Both the position numbers and the translations under genes were made by a program. Positions 21,438-30,085 of a stretch of 33,898 nt of DNA are shown here, one piece after another (position 1 is the first letter of the stretch; every line of letters begins with the position of its first letter). The stretch comes from Aquificota bacterium (GTDB lineage Bacteria; Aquificota; Aquificia; Aquificales; Aquificaceae): the NCBI GenBank assembly GCA_030549905.1, contig JAUQQK010000007.1:66612-100509 (forward strand). Reading direction: 5' to 3'. The notes below the pieces were generated by a model, which ran no database searches, was not told the origin of the DNA, and saw nothing but the letters and a program-made list of their open reading frames with translations.

Positions 21438-22501
21438 GTAGTAGAACCCTCCTCATCAAGGTAGAAAACATCATCAGAGATGGGCTCATTCCACCTTTTG
21501 AAGCCCGGCAGGGCCTCTATCCTGTACCAGGCGGACCTATACCATACGCCTTTTGGCTGTCTTTTGACGGGTGCCACCTCCGCAGCCTTTGTCTCAGGAT
21601 GATAATCCCATGTGATGTAGGCGTTAAAATCCTGAACTATATCTGTTATGGCAACTCCAAACTCGGTGGTCAGGGCTATCTGAAAATCCCTCCAGCGAAA
21701 CACGGAAGAGTCTCTAAGGGTAAGACCAAAGTAGCCCACACCACCATCTTCCTTGAGGGTTGCAATGCCCCTTCCAATAAAGGCTCTAAAGGCTGGAAGC
21801 GTTTCCGGCGGGTCTGAAACAAAAACATCATAATGCCCAAGCACTTCCTGCGGGAAGGGGTTTCTAAGGTCCCATACGCGTGCCTCCGCGTTGTCTATAC
21901 CCAGCTCTTTGAATATTCTGTTGTCAAAATCTATAAGCCTTTTGTCTATGTCTATCACCAGCACGCTACGGGCTTTCCTTGAAAGTGCCACCGCCAGACC
22001 TGTAAGATCATCTTCCGCCCCTAAGACCAGTATGTCCTTATTTCTCAGGTCTCCCCTTGAATCCATGAAAAGGACCCTCGAGACGGTAGTTTCAGGTGTC
22101 ACGGAGCCCTGGTCATAGTCCCTTATGGCTTTAGGTCTGTCCTTCGTGACCTGCAAAAACTCCCTGTAAAACTCTATGTCTATGTAAAAGGGAATGCCTC
22201 TTCCCTCACAGGCCTGGCACACATAATCCACGTAGGGTTCAATGCCAAGCTCCCTTATAAGGTCATAACCCTTTTGAGTAAGCCTTATGTTCTCCTCATC
22301 GTCTATAAAGGCATAACCCTTCTCTATAAGCGTCTTCACTATGCCAGAGGCTGCCGGCACGGGAAGGTCAGACATATCCACCACTTCCCAGAAGTCTCCG
22401 CTTCTTAAAAGGGCTGAAAGAACCCTTTCCACATTCTTCTTATAAACCCTTACGCCACCAACCTCTCTTGCCCTGCCTGCCAGCTCCACGAGGATGTTCA
22501 A
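21434..22501 (-). CDS. bpsA: Branched-chain polyamine synthase, N4-bis(aminopropyl)spermidine synthase type
   Basis: 355 residues from the TTG at 22501, which has GGAGGTGG a few bases upstream. The family (formerly DUF43) transfers aminopropyl groups from decarboxylated SAM to spermidine, giving quaternary branched polyamines that protect nucleic acids at high temperature. An N-terminal winged-helix-like part (about 15-75, with LTQKGYDLIRELGI) precedes a CxxC segment (CQACEGRGIPFY). The methyltransferase-like fold has LGAEDDLTGLAVAL and the catalytic loop SDPPET (DPPET 230-234). The length agrees with the archaeal enzyme of about 350. The frame is open for 105 more codons upstream, but those read through the promoter and the divergent gene and are not real. 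Confidence 0.87.
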   Translation of the reverse strand: MNILVELAGRAREVGGVRVYKKNVERVLSALLRSGDFWEVVDMSDLPVPAASGIVKTLIEKGYAFIDDEENIRLTQKGYDLIRELGIEPYVDYVCQACEGRGIPFYIDIEFYREFLQVTKDRPKAIRDYDQGSVTPETTVSRVLFMDSRGDLRNKDILVLGAEDDLTGLAVALSRKARSVLVIDIDKRLIDFDNRIFKELGIDNAEARVWDLRNPFPQEVLGHYDVFVSDPPETLPAFRAFIGRGIATLKEDGGVGYFGLTLRDSSVFRWRDFQIALTTEFGVAITDIVQDFNAYITWDYHPETKAAEVAPVKRQPKGVWYRSAWYRIEALPGFKRWNEPISDDVFYLDEEGSTT

Positions 22502-22530
22502 CTTACCACCTCCATTAAAAGCTTTAAGCT

Positions 22531-22542
22531 GTATAATTATAC
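22531..22542. promoter_or_regulatory. Bidirectional promoter core: 12-bp palindrome with a -10 for each strand
   Basis: GTATAATTATAC is a perfect palindrome. On the minus strand it supplies TATAAT preceded by TGG (extended -10) for bpsA. On the plus strand it supplies TATAAT (22532-22537) for the gene at 22556. Both -35 regions are weak. Start sites would lie about 13 bases apart facing outwards, so only one polymerase could use the site at a time. Confidence 0.65.
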
Positions 22543-22555
22543 CACAGGAGGAAAA

Positions 22556-23197
22556 ATGGAGATACAGAAGGTATTTAAGATAAAGCCCGAAGACCCAAGG
22601 GGGCTTGAGCCCTTTAAAAGCTGGGAGGAGCTTGAGCCCGCCTTTGAAATAAAAACCTTTAACGGATGCTTTCTGGTGCTGGCTCACATAGAGGATACAC
22701 AGTTTGAGAGGCTTGTGGGTATCTTTCAAAGCAGAGAAGAAGCGATGGGAGCCTTTTTGACCCTTGCGATGGAGCATGGCTGGGAAGAGACACCAGAAAG
22801 CTACTGCATCTACCACGCCCAGGAATCAGAGGGGAAGCTTATAGCAGGGCTGAAAACTTGCGATGGGATAAGCACATACCAGCAGACAAACGTGGAGGAG
22901 ATGGTCCAGCGCATGGCAAGGGTTCATAGGGTAGTGGCTTATTCCTACGATGTGGTCACCTTCATAAAAGACATATACCCTGACATAGACTCCAAGGTTT
23001 ATGTTATAGCAAGGCAAATAGCAAAGAAGCTTGGAAGGGCTCCCGAGCTTGAAGACCTTGCAAAGGTGTATGGAGCAAGCATTGAGAGCTTAGAGGATAA
23101 GCTGAACTTTATTGAAAGGCTTCTTGAAAACCCGGTGAGGACACCCTTCGGTGAGGTGGAACTTCCAGAGCTTAGCTTTCCTTTAGAGGGGTGTTAA
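22556..23197 (+). CDS. Protein of unknown function with a sigma region 3-like C-terminus
   Basis: 213 residues, soluble, GGAGG four bases before the ATG. I do not recognise the family. The N-terminal part (about 1-75) has mixed alpha/beta character (FNGCFLVLAHIED, LVGIFQSREEAMGAF). The C-terminal part (about 145-205), with IARQIAKKLGRAPELEDLAK followed by VYGASIESLEDKL and ENPVRTPFGE, recalls sigma-70 region 3, where LGREPTxEELA and PxSLDTPxGE occur in this order. That comparison is from memory and would need a profile search. It shares a palindromic promoter with bpsA and ends six bases before convergent hisG. Confidence 0.75.
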   Translation: MEIQKVFKIKPEDPRGLEPFKSWEELEPAFEIKTFNGCFLVLAHIEDTQFERLVGIFQSREEAMGAFLTLAMEHGWEETPESYCIYHAQESEGKLIAGLKTCDGISTYQQTNVEEMVQRMARVHRVVAYSYDVVTFIKDIYPDIDSKVYVIARQIAKKLGRAPELEDLAKVYGASIESLEDKLNFIERLLENPVRTPFGEVELPELSFPLEGC

Positions 23198-23203
23198 ATG
23201 CCT

Positions 23204-23821
23204 TCATGGCTTTCCCAGCCTGAAGACGAGACCTAAAACCTCCTCTCGCAGGTTTCTGTAGCTTGCCCTGTTGCACACGAGCATGGCAGTGGAGGTGGTT
23301 ATTTCCTCTAACACCACCAGATTGTTCTCTTTAAGAGTCCTTCCCGTCTGCACAAGGTCCACTATAAAGTCCGAAAGTCCTATAAGCGGTGCCAGTTCTA
23401 CCGAGCCACTAAGGGGGATTATCTTACATTTTATGCCCTTTTCTGAAAAGAATTGAGAGGCTATGTTGGGATACTTGGTAGCCACCTTAAGGTATGAGCT
23501 TTTAAGGTATTTTTCCCTGCCTTCTTCTTTGCCCGCCACCACCACCCTGCAGAAGCCTATGCCAAGGTCCAGAAGGGTATAAAGGTCTGGCTTCTTTTCT
23601 AAAAGCACATCTTTTCCCACCACGCCCACGTCCGCCACGCCATTTTCCACATAGACGGGCACATCGGAGGGTTTCACAAGTAAAAACTCATAGCCATTTA
23701 CCTTCAGGCTCAGCCTCCTGCCCTCCTCAAAGGGCTGTGGTATAATACCCTTTTTCACGAAAAGCTCCATAGATTCCTCAAAAAGCCTTCCCTTTGGCAG
23801 GGCTATGCGAAGCTCAGTCAA
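23204..23821 (-). CDS. hisG: ATP phosphoribosyltransferase, short form
   Basis: 205 residues. First step of histidine synthesis: ATP + PRPP to phosphoribosyl-ATP. It has the start LRIALPKGRLFEES, DVGVVGKDVL and the PRPP-binding DLVQTGRTLKENNL. The short form lacks the C-terminal regulatory ACT-like domain and needs the HisRS-like partner HisZ, which is not in this window. The TTG start overlaps the TGA of the DUF29 gene, with GGAAGGAG upstream. Last gene of the prfB-hyd-birA run; no other his gene is near. Confidence 0.95.
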   Translation of the reverse strand: MTELRIALPKGRLFEESMELFVKKGIIPQPFEEGRRLSLKVNGYEFLLVKPSDVPVYVENGVADVGVVGKDVLLEKKPDLYTLLDLGIGFCRVVVAGKEEGREKYLKSSYLKVATKYPNIASQFFSEKGIKCKIIPLSGSVELAPLIGLSDFIVDLVQTGRTLKENNLVVLEEITTSTAMLVCNRASYRNLREEVLGLVFRLGKP

Positions 23822-24333
23822 CTCTTTAACTCCTTCCTCAGATTTCTGCTTATGGCTTCTTCATAGGTGTATGGGCATTCCCTCGGAAGCTGAAATTCCT
23901 CAGGATTTAAGTCATTCTCTCTCAACCACTTTATTATATTGCTTCTTGCATACCTCCATGCCCTTTCCAGCTCCATGGGTAGCTTTTTCCTGAGGCTCGG
24001 GTAGTCGTCAAGGATGGTCTCAATATCGGTTCTTGCATTTTCTACCGTCTTTATCCAGCTGTAGCCTACCCTTTCTATGGACACACTCTGCCTTTCTGCC
24101 ACAAGACTCCTGAAGTGGTCCCATTTGTAAAGATGCTCTAAGATAACAGCAAGATAGCTAATCACGCTGTCTAAATGCCTCTGTCCCATGTCCCTTATCT
24201 CCTCAAGGAGGTTTTCCCAGTCCACATACTCGTAAGCCTTTTCCTTCAAAAGCTCCAAATTGACCTCCACCCATAGAGGAAAGTCCTTGTAATATAGCTC
24301 TTTAAGCTCCTGCGGGTTTATGGCTCTCATCAT
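23818..24333 (-). CDS. DUF29 family protein
   Basis: 171 residues. It fits the DUF29 pattern: ELYYKDFPLWVEVNLELLK, then VDWENLLEEIRDMGQRHLDS and LLEHLYKW-like (ILEHLYKWDHF). This all-helical family is common in cyanobacteria and Aquificae, often in several copies, with no established function. It sits between birA (48 bases upstream) and hisG (4-base overlap). Two ATGs in a row start it, and no Shine-Dalgarno sequence is evident. Confidence 0.85.
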   Translation of the reverse strand: MMRAINPQELKELYYKDFPLWVEVNLELLKEKAYEYVDWENLLEEIRDMGQRHLDSVISYLAVILEHLYKWDHFRSLVAERQSVSIERVGYSWIKTVENARTDIETILDDYPSLRKKLPMELERAWRYARSNIIKWLRENDLNPEEFQLPRECPYTYEEAISRNLRKELKS

Positions 24334-24381
24334 TAAGATAAAATTTAGCAGTTTTTCTGTAAAAAAGAAAGTCCATAAGGC

Positions 24382-25074
24382 TCACCACACACCCCTCAGG
24401 CTCACATCTCCCACTGCAAAGCCCTTCAGACCCTCTGAAGTCATGAGAAGAAGGCTACCATCTGCTGATATACCTTCCAGAAGACCCACCACAGGCTCAG
24501 GCGTGTATAAAACCACCTCCTGCCCCTTGAAGAGAAGCCTGTCTTCTATATCCTTTTTGAAGACTACAAAGCCCTCTTCCTTTAGCCTGTGCAGGTTCTC
24601 TTTAAGAAAGTCAAGAAGTAGCATGAGCAATTCTACTCTGTCAAATACTCTTCCGCAGACCATTCTTAAGGAGATAGCCTTTAGCTCCTGAGGAAAGCCT
24701 TCCTGATTTACATTCAGTCCTATGCCCACCACCAGCCTGTCCTTTGTACCTTCCACCAGAACACCGCACACCTTCCTGCCCGACAGATAAACATCATTGA
24801 CCCATTTTATGGCTGGTACAAAGCCAAGGCTTTTGAGAAGCTCGCTTACTGCATAAGAGACTATTAGCGGAAGAGTTTTCTCGTCCCTTAGCCCCCTTGG
24901 AAGTAAAAAGCTAAGGTATAGACCGCCCTCCTGCGAGTGCCAGCTCCTTCCAAGCCTTCCCCTGCCCTTCGTCTGTCTGTCTGCCACCACCACCGTGTAA
25001 GGGTTGAGCTTTTTATCTTTTAAAAAGTCCTGTGTGGAGGTGGTTTCTTTGAGCCACAGCAAGCTTTCAAACAT
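24382..25074 (-). CDS. birA: Biotin-[acetyl-CoA-carboxylase] ligase, class I
   Basis: 230 residues. It joins biotin to the lysine of biotin carboxyl carrier proteins through biotinyl-AMP. Signatures are the biotin-binding loop GRGRLGRSW (37-45), KWVND with Lys90, and GVLVEG. It has no N-terminal DNA-binding domain, so it is a plain ligase that does not repress bio genes. A small C-terminal SH3-like domain follows (about 180-230). The ATG overlaps the hydA stop by eight bases, so it is translated with the hydrogenase genes. Confidence 0.93.
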   Translation of the reverse strand: MFESLLWLKETTSTQDFLKDKKLNPYTVVVADRQTKGRGRLGRSWHSQEGGLYLSFLLPRGLRDEKTLPLIVSYAVSELLKSLGFVPAIKWVNDVYLSGRKVCGVLVEGTKDRLVVGIGLNVNQEGFPQELKAISLRMVCGRVFDRVELLMLLLDFLKENLHRLKEEGFVVFKKDIEDRLLFKGQEVVLYTPEPVVGLLEGISADGSLLLMTSEGLKGFAVGDVSLRGVW

Positions 25075-26338
25075 GTTTGAGTCTTATTCTCAGAAAGTGG
25101 GTGGCGCAGGATATGCAGGGGTCAAAGTTTCTCACCATGGGTTCAGCCACGTCTCTGAGTAGTTTTTCAGAGAAGTCTTCAAAACCTTGAAGGAGTTTAA
25201 ATAAGGATAGCTCCATAGCCTTCTGATTTTGAGAGGTGGGCGGCACTATGTCTGCGGACAGAACCTTGCCTTCCTCGTCAAAGGTGTATCTATGCCATAG
25301 TATGCCCCTCGGAGCCTCGGAAATACCCACCCCTTCAGACCTCTTAGGCTTTATCTCCACCCTGCTCACTGGAGGCTTTATGTAGCTATCTACAAGCTCT
25401 ATAGCCCTTTCAAGGGCATGCACCACTTCAACCAGTCTCACCAATATGCTTTTATAGGGGTTCTTTAAAGGCGGTTCAAGGTTAAGGCTCAGGGCGGTTT
25501 TCACCGCAAGCTCTGAAAGCTTTTCAAAGTTGTTGTTAAGGCGAGAGAGGGCACCCACCAGATAGGGTCTTCCATCCTTCATCCTTGCGTGCTTGGCGGT
25601 AGAGTATTCCACCTCTTCCTCCACAAAGTATTCTTTGAACTCCTCTGGCTTTATGCTTCTGCCTTCAAAGTATATGTCTCCTTTGAGTATGGGATAGTCT
25701 TCTTCTACGAGGGAGACAAAGACAAAGCCCTCAAGCTCAAGGTTCGGGAAGGAAAGTTCTCTTAGCTTTTCCGCTACCCACAGGCTTTTTTCAAGGGCGA
25801 GCTCAAGGGGACTTTTAAGGTCTGAAAGGTCTTCAGGAAGGTAGCTAAAGCCACCGGGTACAGGGCTAACGGGGTGTGAGCTTCTACCACCAAGCTTTTG
25901 GAGTATAAGGCTTCCTGCCCTTTTAATGTCAAGCCCCGCAAGCACAAGCTCCTTATGAACCCTTGAAAGCTCCACTATGGAAGGCAGGCGGTAAAAGTCT
26001 GGAAGGTGCAGGAAAAAGATATGCAGGGCATGGCTCTGTATCCACTCGCCATAGTACATAAGCCTTCTTGCCCTTTCAACCTCCTCAGGGACAAAGGCAT
26101 CAAAAGCCCTCTCAATAGCTTGAAGGGAGCTAAACTGGTAGGCTACCGGACATATGCCACATATGCGTGCAGTAATGTCTGGTATGTATTCATAAGACTT
26201 TCCTTTAAGAAGTGCCTCTATGAAGCGTGGCGGCTCGTATATCTCAAGCTTCAAGGCTTTTAGCCTTCCTTCTTCCAGAAGAAGTTCCAAGGCACCCTCA
26301 CCTTCCACCCTCGTAAGGGCTGAAAGCTTCACCTTCAC
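25067..26338 (-). CDS. hydA: [NiFe]-hydrogenase large (alpha) subunit, group 3b
   Basis: 423 residues. The Ni-Fe site ligands are Cys60 and Cys63 (RICGICP) and Cys408 and Cys411 (DPCISCATH). His414 is the usual maturation cut point, leaving a nine-residue tail to be removed by an endopeptidase not present here. The N-terminal TRVEGEG is standard. The DPCISCATH form and the four-gene set hydBGDA identify the cytoplasmic bidirectional NADP-linked (sulf)hydrogenase group. The GTG start overlaps the hydD stop (GTGA), and the end overlaps birA. Likely role: coupling H2 to NAD(P)H, or the reverse, for biosynthesis. Confidence 0.94.
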   Translation of the reverse strand: MKVKLSALTRVEGEGALELLLEEGRLKALKLEIYEPPRFIEALLKGKSYEYIPDITARICGICPVAYQFSSLQAIERAFDAFVPEEVERARRLMYYGEWIQSHALHIFFLHLPDFYRLPSIVELSRVHKELVLAGLDIKRAGSLILQKLGGRSSHPVSPVPGGFSYLPEDLSDLKSPLELALEKSLWVAEKLRELSFPNLELEGFVFVSLVEEDYPILKGDIYFEGRSIKPEEFKEYFVEEEVEYSTAKHARMKDGRPYLVGALSRLNNNFEKLSELAVKTALSLNLEPPLKNPYKSILVRLVEVVHALERAIELVDSYIKPPVSRVEIKPKRSEGVGISEAPRGILWHRYTFDEEGKVLSADIVPPTSQNQKAMELSLFKLLQGFEDFSEKLLRDVAEPMVRNFDPCISCATHFLRIRLKHV

Positions 26339-27084
26339 AGCACTTCCCTCAGTGCAGGATTATAACCGTTGAAGGAAAGTCTTAAAGCTACTTTTAGCTC
26401 CTTTTCCTCTATGCCAAGCCTTCTAGCCATCTCATAAAAGGCTTCGTAGTTGGGCTTTTCAGAGGGACCAAAACATCCATAACAGCCCCTTCCAAAGGAA
26501 GGGCAAAGGGCACCACAGCCTGTACAGGTAATTGGTCCAAGACACAGCTGACCTTTTGAGACCACCACGCAGGCATTCCCTTTTCTCTTACATTCAAGAC
26601 ACAAAGGATAGGCTGGAAGCTCTGGTCTTAAACCTATAAGAAGGCTGTATATGGTATTCCTCAGATGTTCCCTGTTTATTGGACAGCCTCTTATTTCAAG
26701 GTCTACCTTCACGAAGTCAGATATGGGTCTTGAGTGTGGTTTTATCTCAAAGGAAACCCTTCCCCTATAGATGCCTGTGAATATTTCCTGAAAGTCCTCG
26801 TAGTTTCTTGCGGACTGAATGCCACCTGAAACTGCACAGGCACCTATGGCTATAAGGATCTTAGAGTTTTCCCTTATTTTCCTTATCCTATCCTCTTCCT
26901 CAGGCGTGGAGATGGAGCCTTCCACAAAGGCAAGGTCAAAATCCGTCCATCTGTTTTCTGAGCTTGCCTCAAGAAAGTATTCTATGCTTAAAACCTCCGC
27001 AAGGCTTAAAAACTCTTCTTCCAGCTCAAAGAAGGCAAGCTGACAGCCATCGCAGGAAGAAAACTTAAAAACCCCTACCTTCAT
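26335..27084 (-). CDS. hydD: [NiFe]-hydrogenase small (delta) subunit, group 3b
   Basis: 249 residues, without a twin-arginine signal, so cytoplasmic. The proximal [4Fe-4S] ligands are Cys11, Cys14, Cys83 and Cys134 (SSCDGCQ, GACAVSG, RGCPIN). A cysteine-rich C-terminal part (162-204: Cys162, 165, 172, 181, 187, 190, 194, 201, 204) should hold further clusters that pass electrons to the diaphorase subunits. ATGA overlap with hydG, AAAGAGGT before the ATG. Confidence 0.94.
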   Translation of the reverse strand: MKVGVFKFSSCDGCQLAFFELEEEFLSLAEVLSIEYFLEASSENRWTDFDLAFVEGSISTPEEEDRIRKIRENSKILIAIGACAVSGGIQSARNYEDFQEIFTGIYRGRVSFEIKPHSRPISDFVKVDLEIRGCPINREHLRNTIYSLLIGLRPELPAYPLCLECKRKGNACVVVSKGQLCLGPITCTGCGALCPSFGRGCYGCFGPSEKPNYEAFYEMARRLGIEEKELKVALRLSFNGYNPALREVL

Positions 27085-27881
27085 ACCTCTTTCCTCTCAA
27101 AGTATTCTCTTATGAGGTCATACCTGAAAACAGGACCGTCCTTGCAGACAAAGTATGGTCCTATCATGCAGTGCCCGCAAGCGCCCACCGAACACTTCAT
27201 GTGCCTTTCAAGGGAGGCGTATATGTTCTCAGCCCTTATACCTTTTTCCTCAAGCGTCTTCACGCAGGCTTTCACCATGGGGTCTGGACCGCACATAAAG
27301 ACCACAGCATCCTTCTCAAGCTCAAGCTCTTTCAGAAGCTCCGTTATAAGCCCTACCCTACCCTTCCATTCAGGGTGTGGTCTGTCAAGAGTTATGTGAA
27401 ATTCAGCCCCCTTAGCCCACTTTTCATAGAATTCCTTATAAAGCAGGCTTTCATAGTCCTTTGAGCCGTAAAGATGTATGAGCCTTTTAACGGGGCTTTC
27501 CATAGCCCTTTCAAAGACCCAGCGGGTGGCGGCAAGCCCCAAACCTCCGGAGAGTATAAGGAGGGTTTTACCAAAAGCCCTTTCAAGCTCCCACCGGTTT
27601 CCGTATGGTCCCCTGTAATACAGGTAGTCTCCTTCCCTCAAACTGTCTATGCTTCTTGTGACATTTCCCACAGCCCTCACCGTATGCACCACATAGCCTT
27701 CACCGACGCTGGCTATGGTTATGGGGGCTTCACCGGCACCAAAGGCATAAAGCATGTTATACTGACCGGGTTCCGCAGGCTCTTCGGTAGCTATATGAAA
27801 GGTAAAGACCCCTTCACACTCCTTTACTACCTTTAGAACCCTTCCTTCCTTTAAAAAGTAAGGGTTTTCAACCATAAGCAA
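27081..27881 (-). CDS. hydG: Group 3b hydrogenase gamma subunit (FAD/NAD(P)-binding, [2Fe-2S])
   Basis: 266 residues. The ferredoxin-NADP reductase-like module has an FAD domain (1-100, with GQYNMLYAFG and GPYG), an NAD(P) domain (SGGLGLAATR at 111-120 and CGPDPM at 197-202) and a C-terminal [2Fe-2S] site, Cys230, 235, 238 and 246 (CSVGACGHC). It exchanges electrons between NAD(P)H and the iron-sulfur chain of the hydrogenase. The frame opens with TTG 27881; ATG 27875, with AGAGGG six bases upstream, is an equally good start. It overlaps hydB and hydD. Confidence 0.93.
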   Translation of the reverse strand: MLMVENPYFLKEGRVLKVVKECEGVFTFHIATEEPAEPGQYNMLYAFGAGEAPITIASVGEGYVVHTVRAVGNVTRSIDSLREGDYLYYRGPYGNRWELERAFGKTLLILSGGLGLAATRWVFERAMESPVKRLIHLYGSKDYESLLYKEFYEKWAKGAEFHITLDRPHPEWKGRVGLITELLKELELEKDAVVFMCGPDPMVKACVKTLEEKGIRAENIYASLERHMKCSVGACGHCMIGPYFVCKDGPVFRYDLIREYFERKEV

Positions 27882-28965
27882 CCCTCTTTACCTCCTCTCT
27901 GAGGTCTATGCCGGCAGGACACCAGCTTATGCATCTTCCGCATCCCACACAGCCGAAGGTTCCAAACTGGTCAAGCCAGTAAGCAAATTTGTGCATGAGC
28001 CACTGTCTGTATCTTGAATGAACGCTCTGCCTGAGGTTAAACCGGTGAAGGGTAGCAAAGGAAGGGCTAAAGCAGGAATCCCAGACTCTGACACGTTCGC
28101 TTACATCAAGGGAAGCTCTCTCTAAAAGGTCAAAGCAAAAACAGGTGGGGCATGATTGCGTGCAGGCGGTGCAGGCAAGACACCTTTTCCCAACAGGCTC
28201 CCAGAAACTTTCCTCCATCCTGCCGTAGAGCCTTTCCTTTAGACCTTCTGTTTCAAAGGCTCTTTTCATAGAGCTTTCCACTTTTTTTAGCCTTCTTTCC
28301 TTCTCTTCATAATCCTCCTGTCTTGCTTCTTCCTTGTTTTCCAGACTTTCCAGAAGCCTTCTTCCCCTTTCTGAGCCTTCTTCAAGTAAAAACCTGCCAT
28401 CAAGTTCTGTGATAAGGAAGTCATAGCCTTCCTTCACCTCGGGACCCGTTCCCATGGTAGTGCAGAAGCAGGTATTTGTATGGTTGGTGCAGTTGACCGC
28501 CACTATGAAGACCTTTTCTCTAAGACTTGCGTAGTAGGGGTCCGGGTTTTTGTTCTTATGAAGAAAGACCATGTCAAGCACCTTAAGGGCTGAAAGGTCG
28601 CAGGCTCTTACATCAAAAAAGCAGTATTTTTTATCCGGGTATTCATACTCAAAGGAGAGCTTACCATTTTCTCTTTTAACACGCATAATTGTTAGCTCAG
28701 GAGGGTGGAGGAAGGTCTTTAAGGAATTAGAGGGTCTTACGTAGGTAAAATACCCGTCCGCCTTTTCCACTGCATAATAGCCCGCAAGCTCCATGCTTTT
28801 GCATCCAAAGGGAAGCTCTTCAAAGCTCCTCAGAACCTTATAACTTATAACGCCTTCTTTCAGTGCAGGTCCCACAAGCTCATACTCAGAAGACAGGAGG
28901 TCAAAGAGCTTCCTCAGACCCTCGTGGCTTACTGCGTAGCCTTTGCCCTTTCCTTTGCCCTCCAC
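27868..28965 (-). CDS. hydB: Group 3b hydrogenase beta subunit (4Fe-4S)
   Basis: 365 residues. The C-terminal half has two [4Fe-4S] sites: [12 protein letters not shown] (Cys262, 265, 268, 272) and [12 protein letters not shown] (Cys339, 342, 345, 349). The N-terminal half has other conserved cysteines ([20 protein letters not shown]), as in sulfhydrogenase beta subunits. In related enzymes this subunit is linked to sulfur reduction as well as electron transfer. The only usable start is a GTG overlapping the end of prfB by 37 bases; the first ten residues ([10 protein letters not shown]) are just the prfB tail in another frame, and no Shine-Dalgarno sequence is well placed. Confidence 0.9.
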   Translation of the reverse strand: MEGKGKGKGYAVSHEGLRKLFDLLSSEYELVGPALKEGVISYKVLRSFEELPFGCKSMELAGYYAVEKADGYFTYVRPSNSLKTFLHPPELTIMRVKRENGKLSFEYEYPDKKYCFFDVRACDLSALKVLDMVFLHKNKNPDPYYASLREKVFIVAVNCTNHTNTCFCTTMGTGPEVKEGYDFLITELDGRFLLEEGSERGRRLLESLENKEEARQEDYEEKERRLKKVESSMKRAFETEGLKERLYGRMEESFWEPVGKRCLACTACTQSCPTCFCFDLLERASLDVSERVRVWDSCFSPSFATLHRFNLRQSVHSRYRQWLMHKFAYWLDQFGTFGCVGCGRCISWCPAGIDLREEVKRVAYG

Positions 28966-30044
28966 CTCAAATACTCCTCAATAAAGGGGTCAAGGTCTCC
29001 ATCCATGACTGCGGAAACATTCCCCACCTCTAAACCAGTCCTGAGGTCCTTTACAAGCTGGTAGGGCTGGAACACATAGGACCTAATCTGATAGCCCCAG
29101 CCTATGTCCGTCTTCTCACCCTCAAGAGCTTTTTTCTTTTCTTCTAACTTTTGAAGCTCAAGCTGGTATAGCTTAGCCTTGAGAAGCTCTAAAGCCTTCA
29201 GCCTGTTCTGAAGCTGAGACCTCTCCTGCTGGCAGGAAACCACTATACCCGTGGGCTTGTGCCTGAGCCTTACCGCAGTATCTGTCTTATTCACATACTG
29301 ACCTCCAGCACCGCTTGCCCTGAAGGTTTCCATTTCAATGTCTTCCTCCCTTATCTCAATGTTTATGGTCTCATCAATCTGAGGCATGACGCTCACCGCA
29401 GCGAAGGAGGTATGTCTTCTTGCGTTGGCATCAAAGGGAGATATTCTGACAAGTCTGTGCACACCCTGTTCGCCCTTCAGATACCCGTAAGCATATGGTC
29501 CTTTTATGAGAAGGGTTCCGCTCTTTATACCCGCCACGTCGTCTGGGTTTATATCCACCACCTCTACCTCAAAGCCATGCCTTTCCGCCCATCGTTTATA
29601 CATACGCAGGAGCATCTGAGCCCAGTCGCAGGCTTCCGTGCCACCAGCACCCGCCTGCACGGTAAGGTATGCGTTTTTTATGTCCATCTCATCAGAGAGG
29701 AAAGCCTTAACCTCCAGCTCCCTTATGGGTTTTTCTATGCTATGAAGCTCCTCAAGGAGCATGCCTGTGGTTTCAAGGTCTTCCTCCGGTGTTGCCAGCA
29801 GAAGCTCCTCCACATCCTTTAAGGTCTTCTCAATACGCTGAACCTCCTCCAGGTTCTCCTCCAGCCACCTTCTCCTTTGAGTTAAGCTCTTTGCCCTCTC
29901 CTGGTCTTCCCAGAAGTCAGGAGAAGACATTTCCCTGTCTATGCTTTCAAGCTCTTCTTTGAGCCTATCAGGGCTAAAAGTAGCCTTAATATCCTCAAAC
30001 TTTTCTTTAAGCTCTTCAAACTTTTCTCTCACCTCTGCAAGCAT
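28929..30044 (-). CDS. prfB: Peptide chain release factor 2
   Basis: 371 residues. Recognises UAA and UGA. The RF2-specific tripeptide SPF is at 202-204, and the GGQ hydrolysis motif is at 247-249 ([16 protein letters not shown]). The coding frame runs unbroken from the ATG: there is no in-frame UGA and no CUUUGA-like shift site near codon 25, so the autoregulatory +1 frameshift found in many prfB genes is absent. The start seems leaderless, because the predicted -10 is only about nine bases upstream of the ATG. First gene of the hyd-birA-hisG run. Confidence 0.96.
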   Translation of the reverse strand: MLAEVREKFEELKEKFEDIKATFSPDRLKEELESIDREMSSPDFWEDQERAKSLTQRRRWLEENLEEVQRIEKTLKDVEELLLATPEEDLETTGMLLEELHSIEKPIRELEVKAFLSDEMDIKNAYLTVQAGAGGTEACDWAQMLLRMYKRWAERHGFEVEVVDINPDDVAGIKSGTLLIKGPYAYGYLKGEQGVHRLVRISPFDANARRHTSFAAVSVMPQIDETINIEIREEDIEMETFRASGAGGQYVNKTDTAVRLRHKPTGIVVSCQQERSQLQNRLKALELLKAKLYQLELQKLEEKKKALEGEKTDIGWGYQIRSYVFQPYQLVKDLRTGLEVGNVSAVMDGDLDPFIEEYLRWRAKERAKATQ

Positions 30045-30052
30045 AAATATTT

Positions 30053-30081
30053 AATATAATTTCAACCGCTGGAGGTGAAAA
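30053..30081 (-). promoter_or_regulatory. Promoter of prfB, predicted leaderless
   Basis: Minus strand: TTTTCA (30076-30081), a 17-base spacer, TATATT (30053-30058). The start would fall within a few bases of the prfB ATG at 30044. It overlaps the plus-strand -10 of the next gene. Confidence 0.5.
30055..30060 (+). promoter_or_regulatory. -10 element for the 30086 gene
   Basis: TATAAT on the plus strand, 26 bases before the ATG, with GGAGGTG between the two. No clear -35. It overlaps the prfB -10 on the other strand, a second overlapping divergent promoter in this window. Confidence 0.5.
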
Positions 30082-30085
30082 GGGC

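Noticed and set aside
22502-22816. A 105-codon N-terminal extension of the bpsA frame
   Set aside because: It crosses the bidirectional promoter and lies opposite the start of the divergent gene. The TTG at 22501 has a strong ribosome site and gives the family length.
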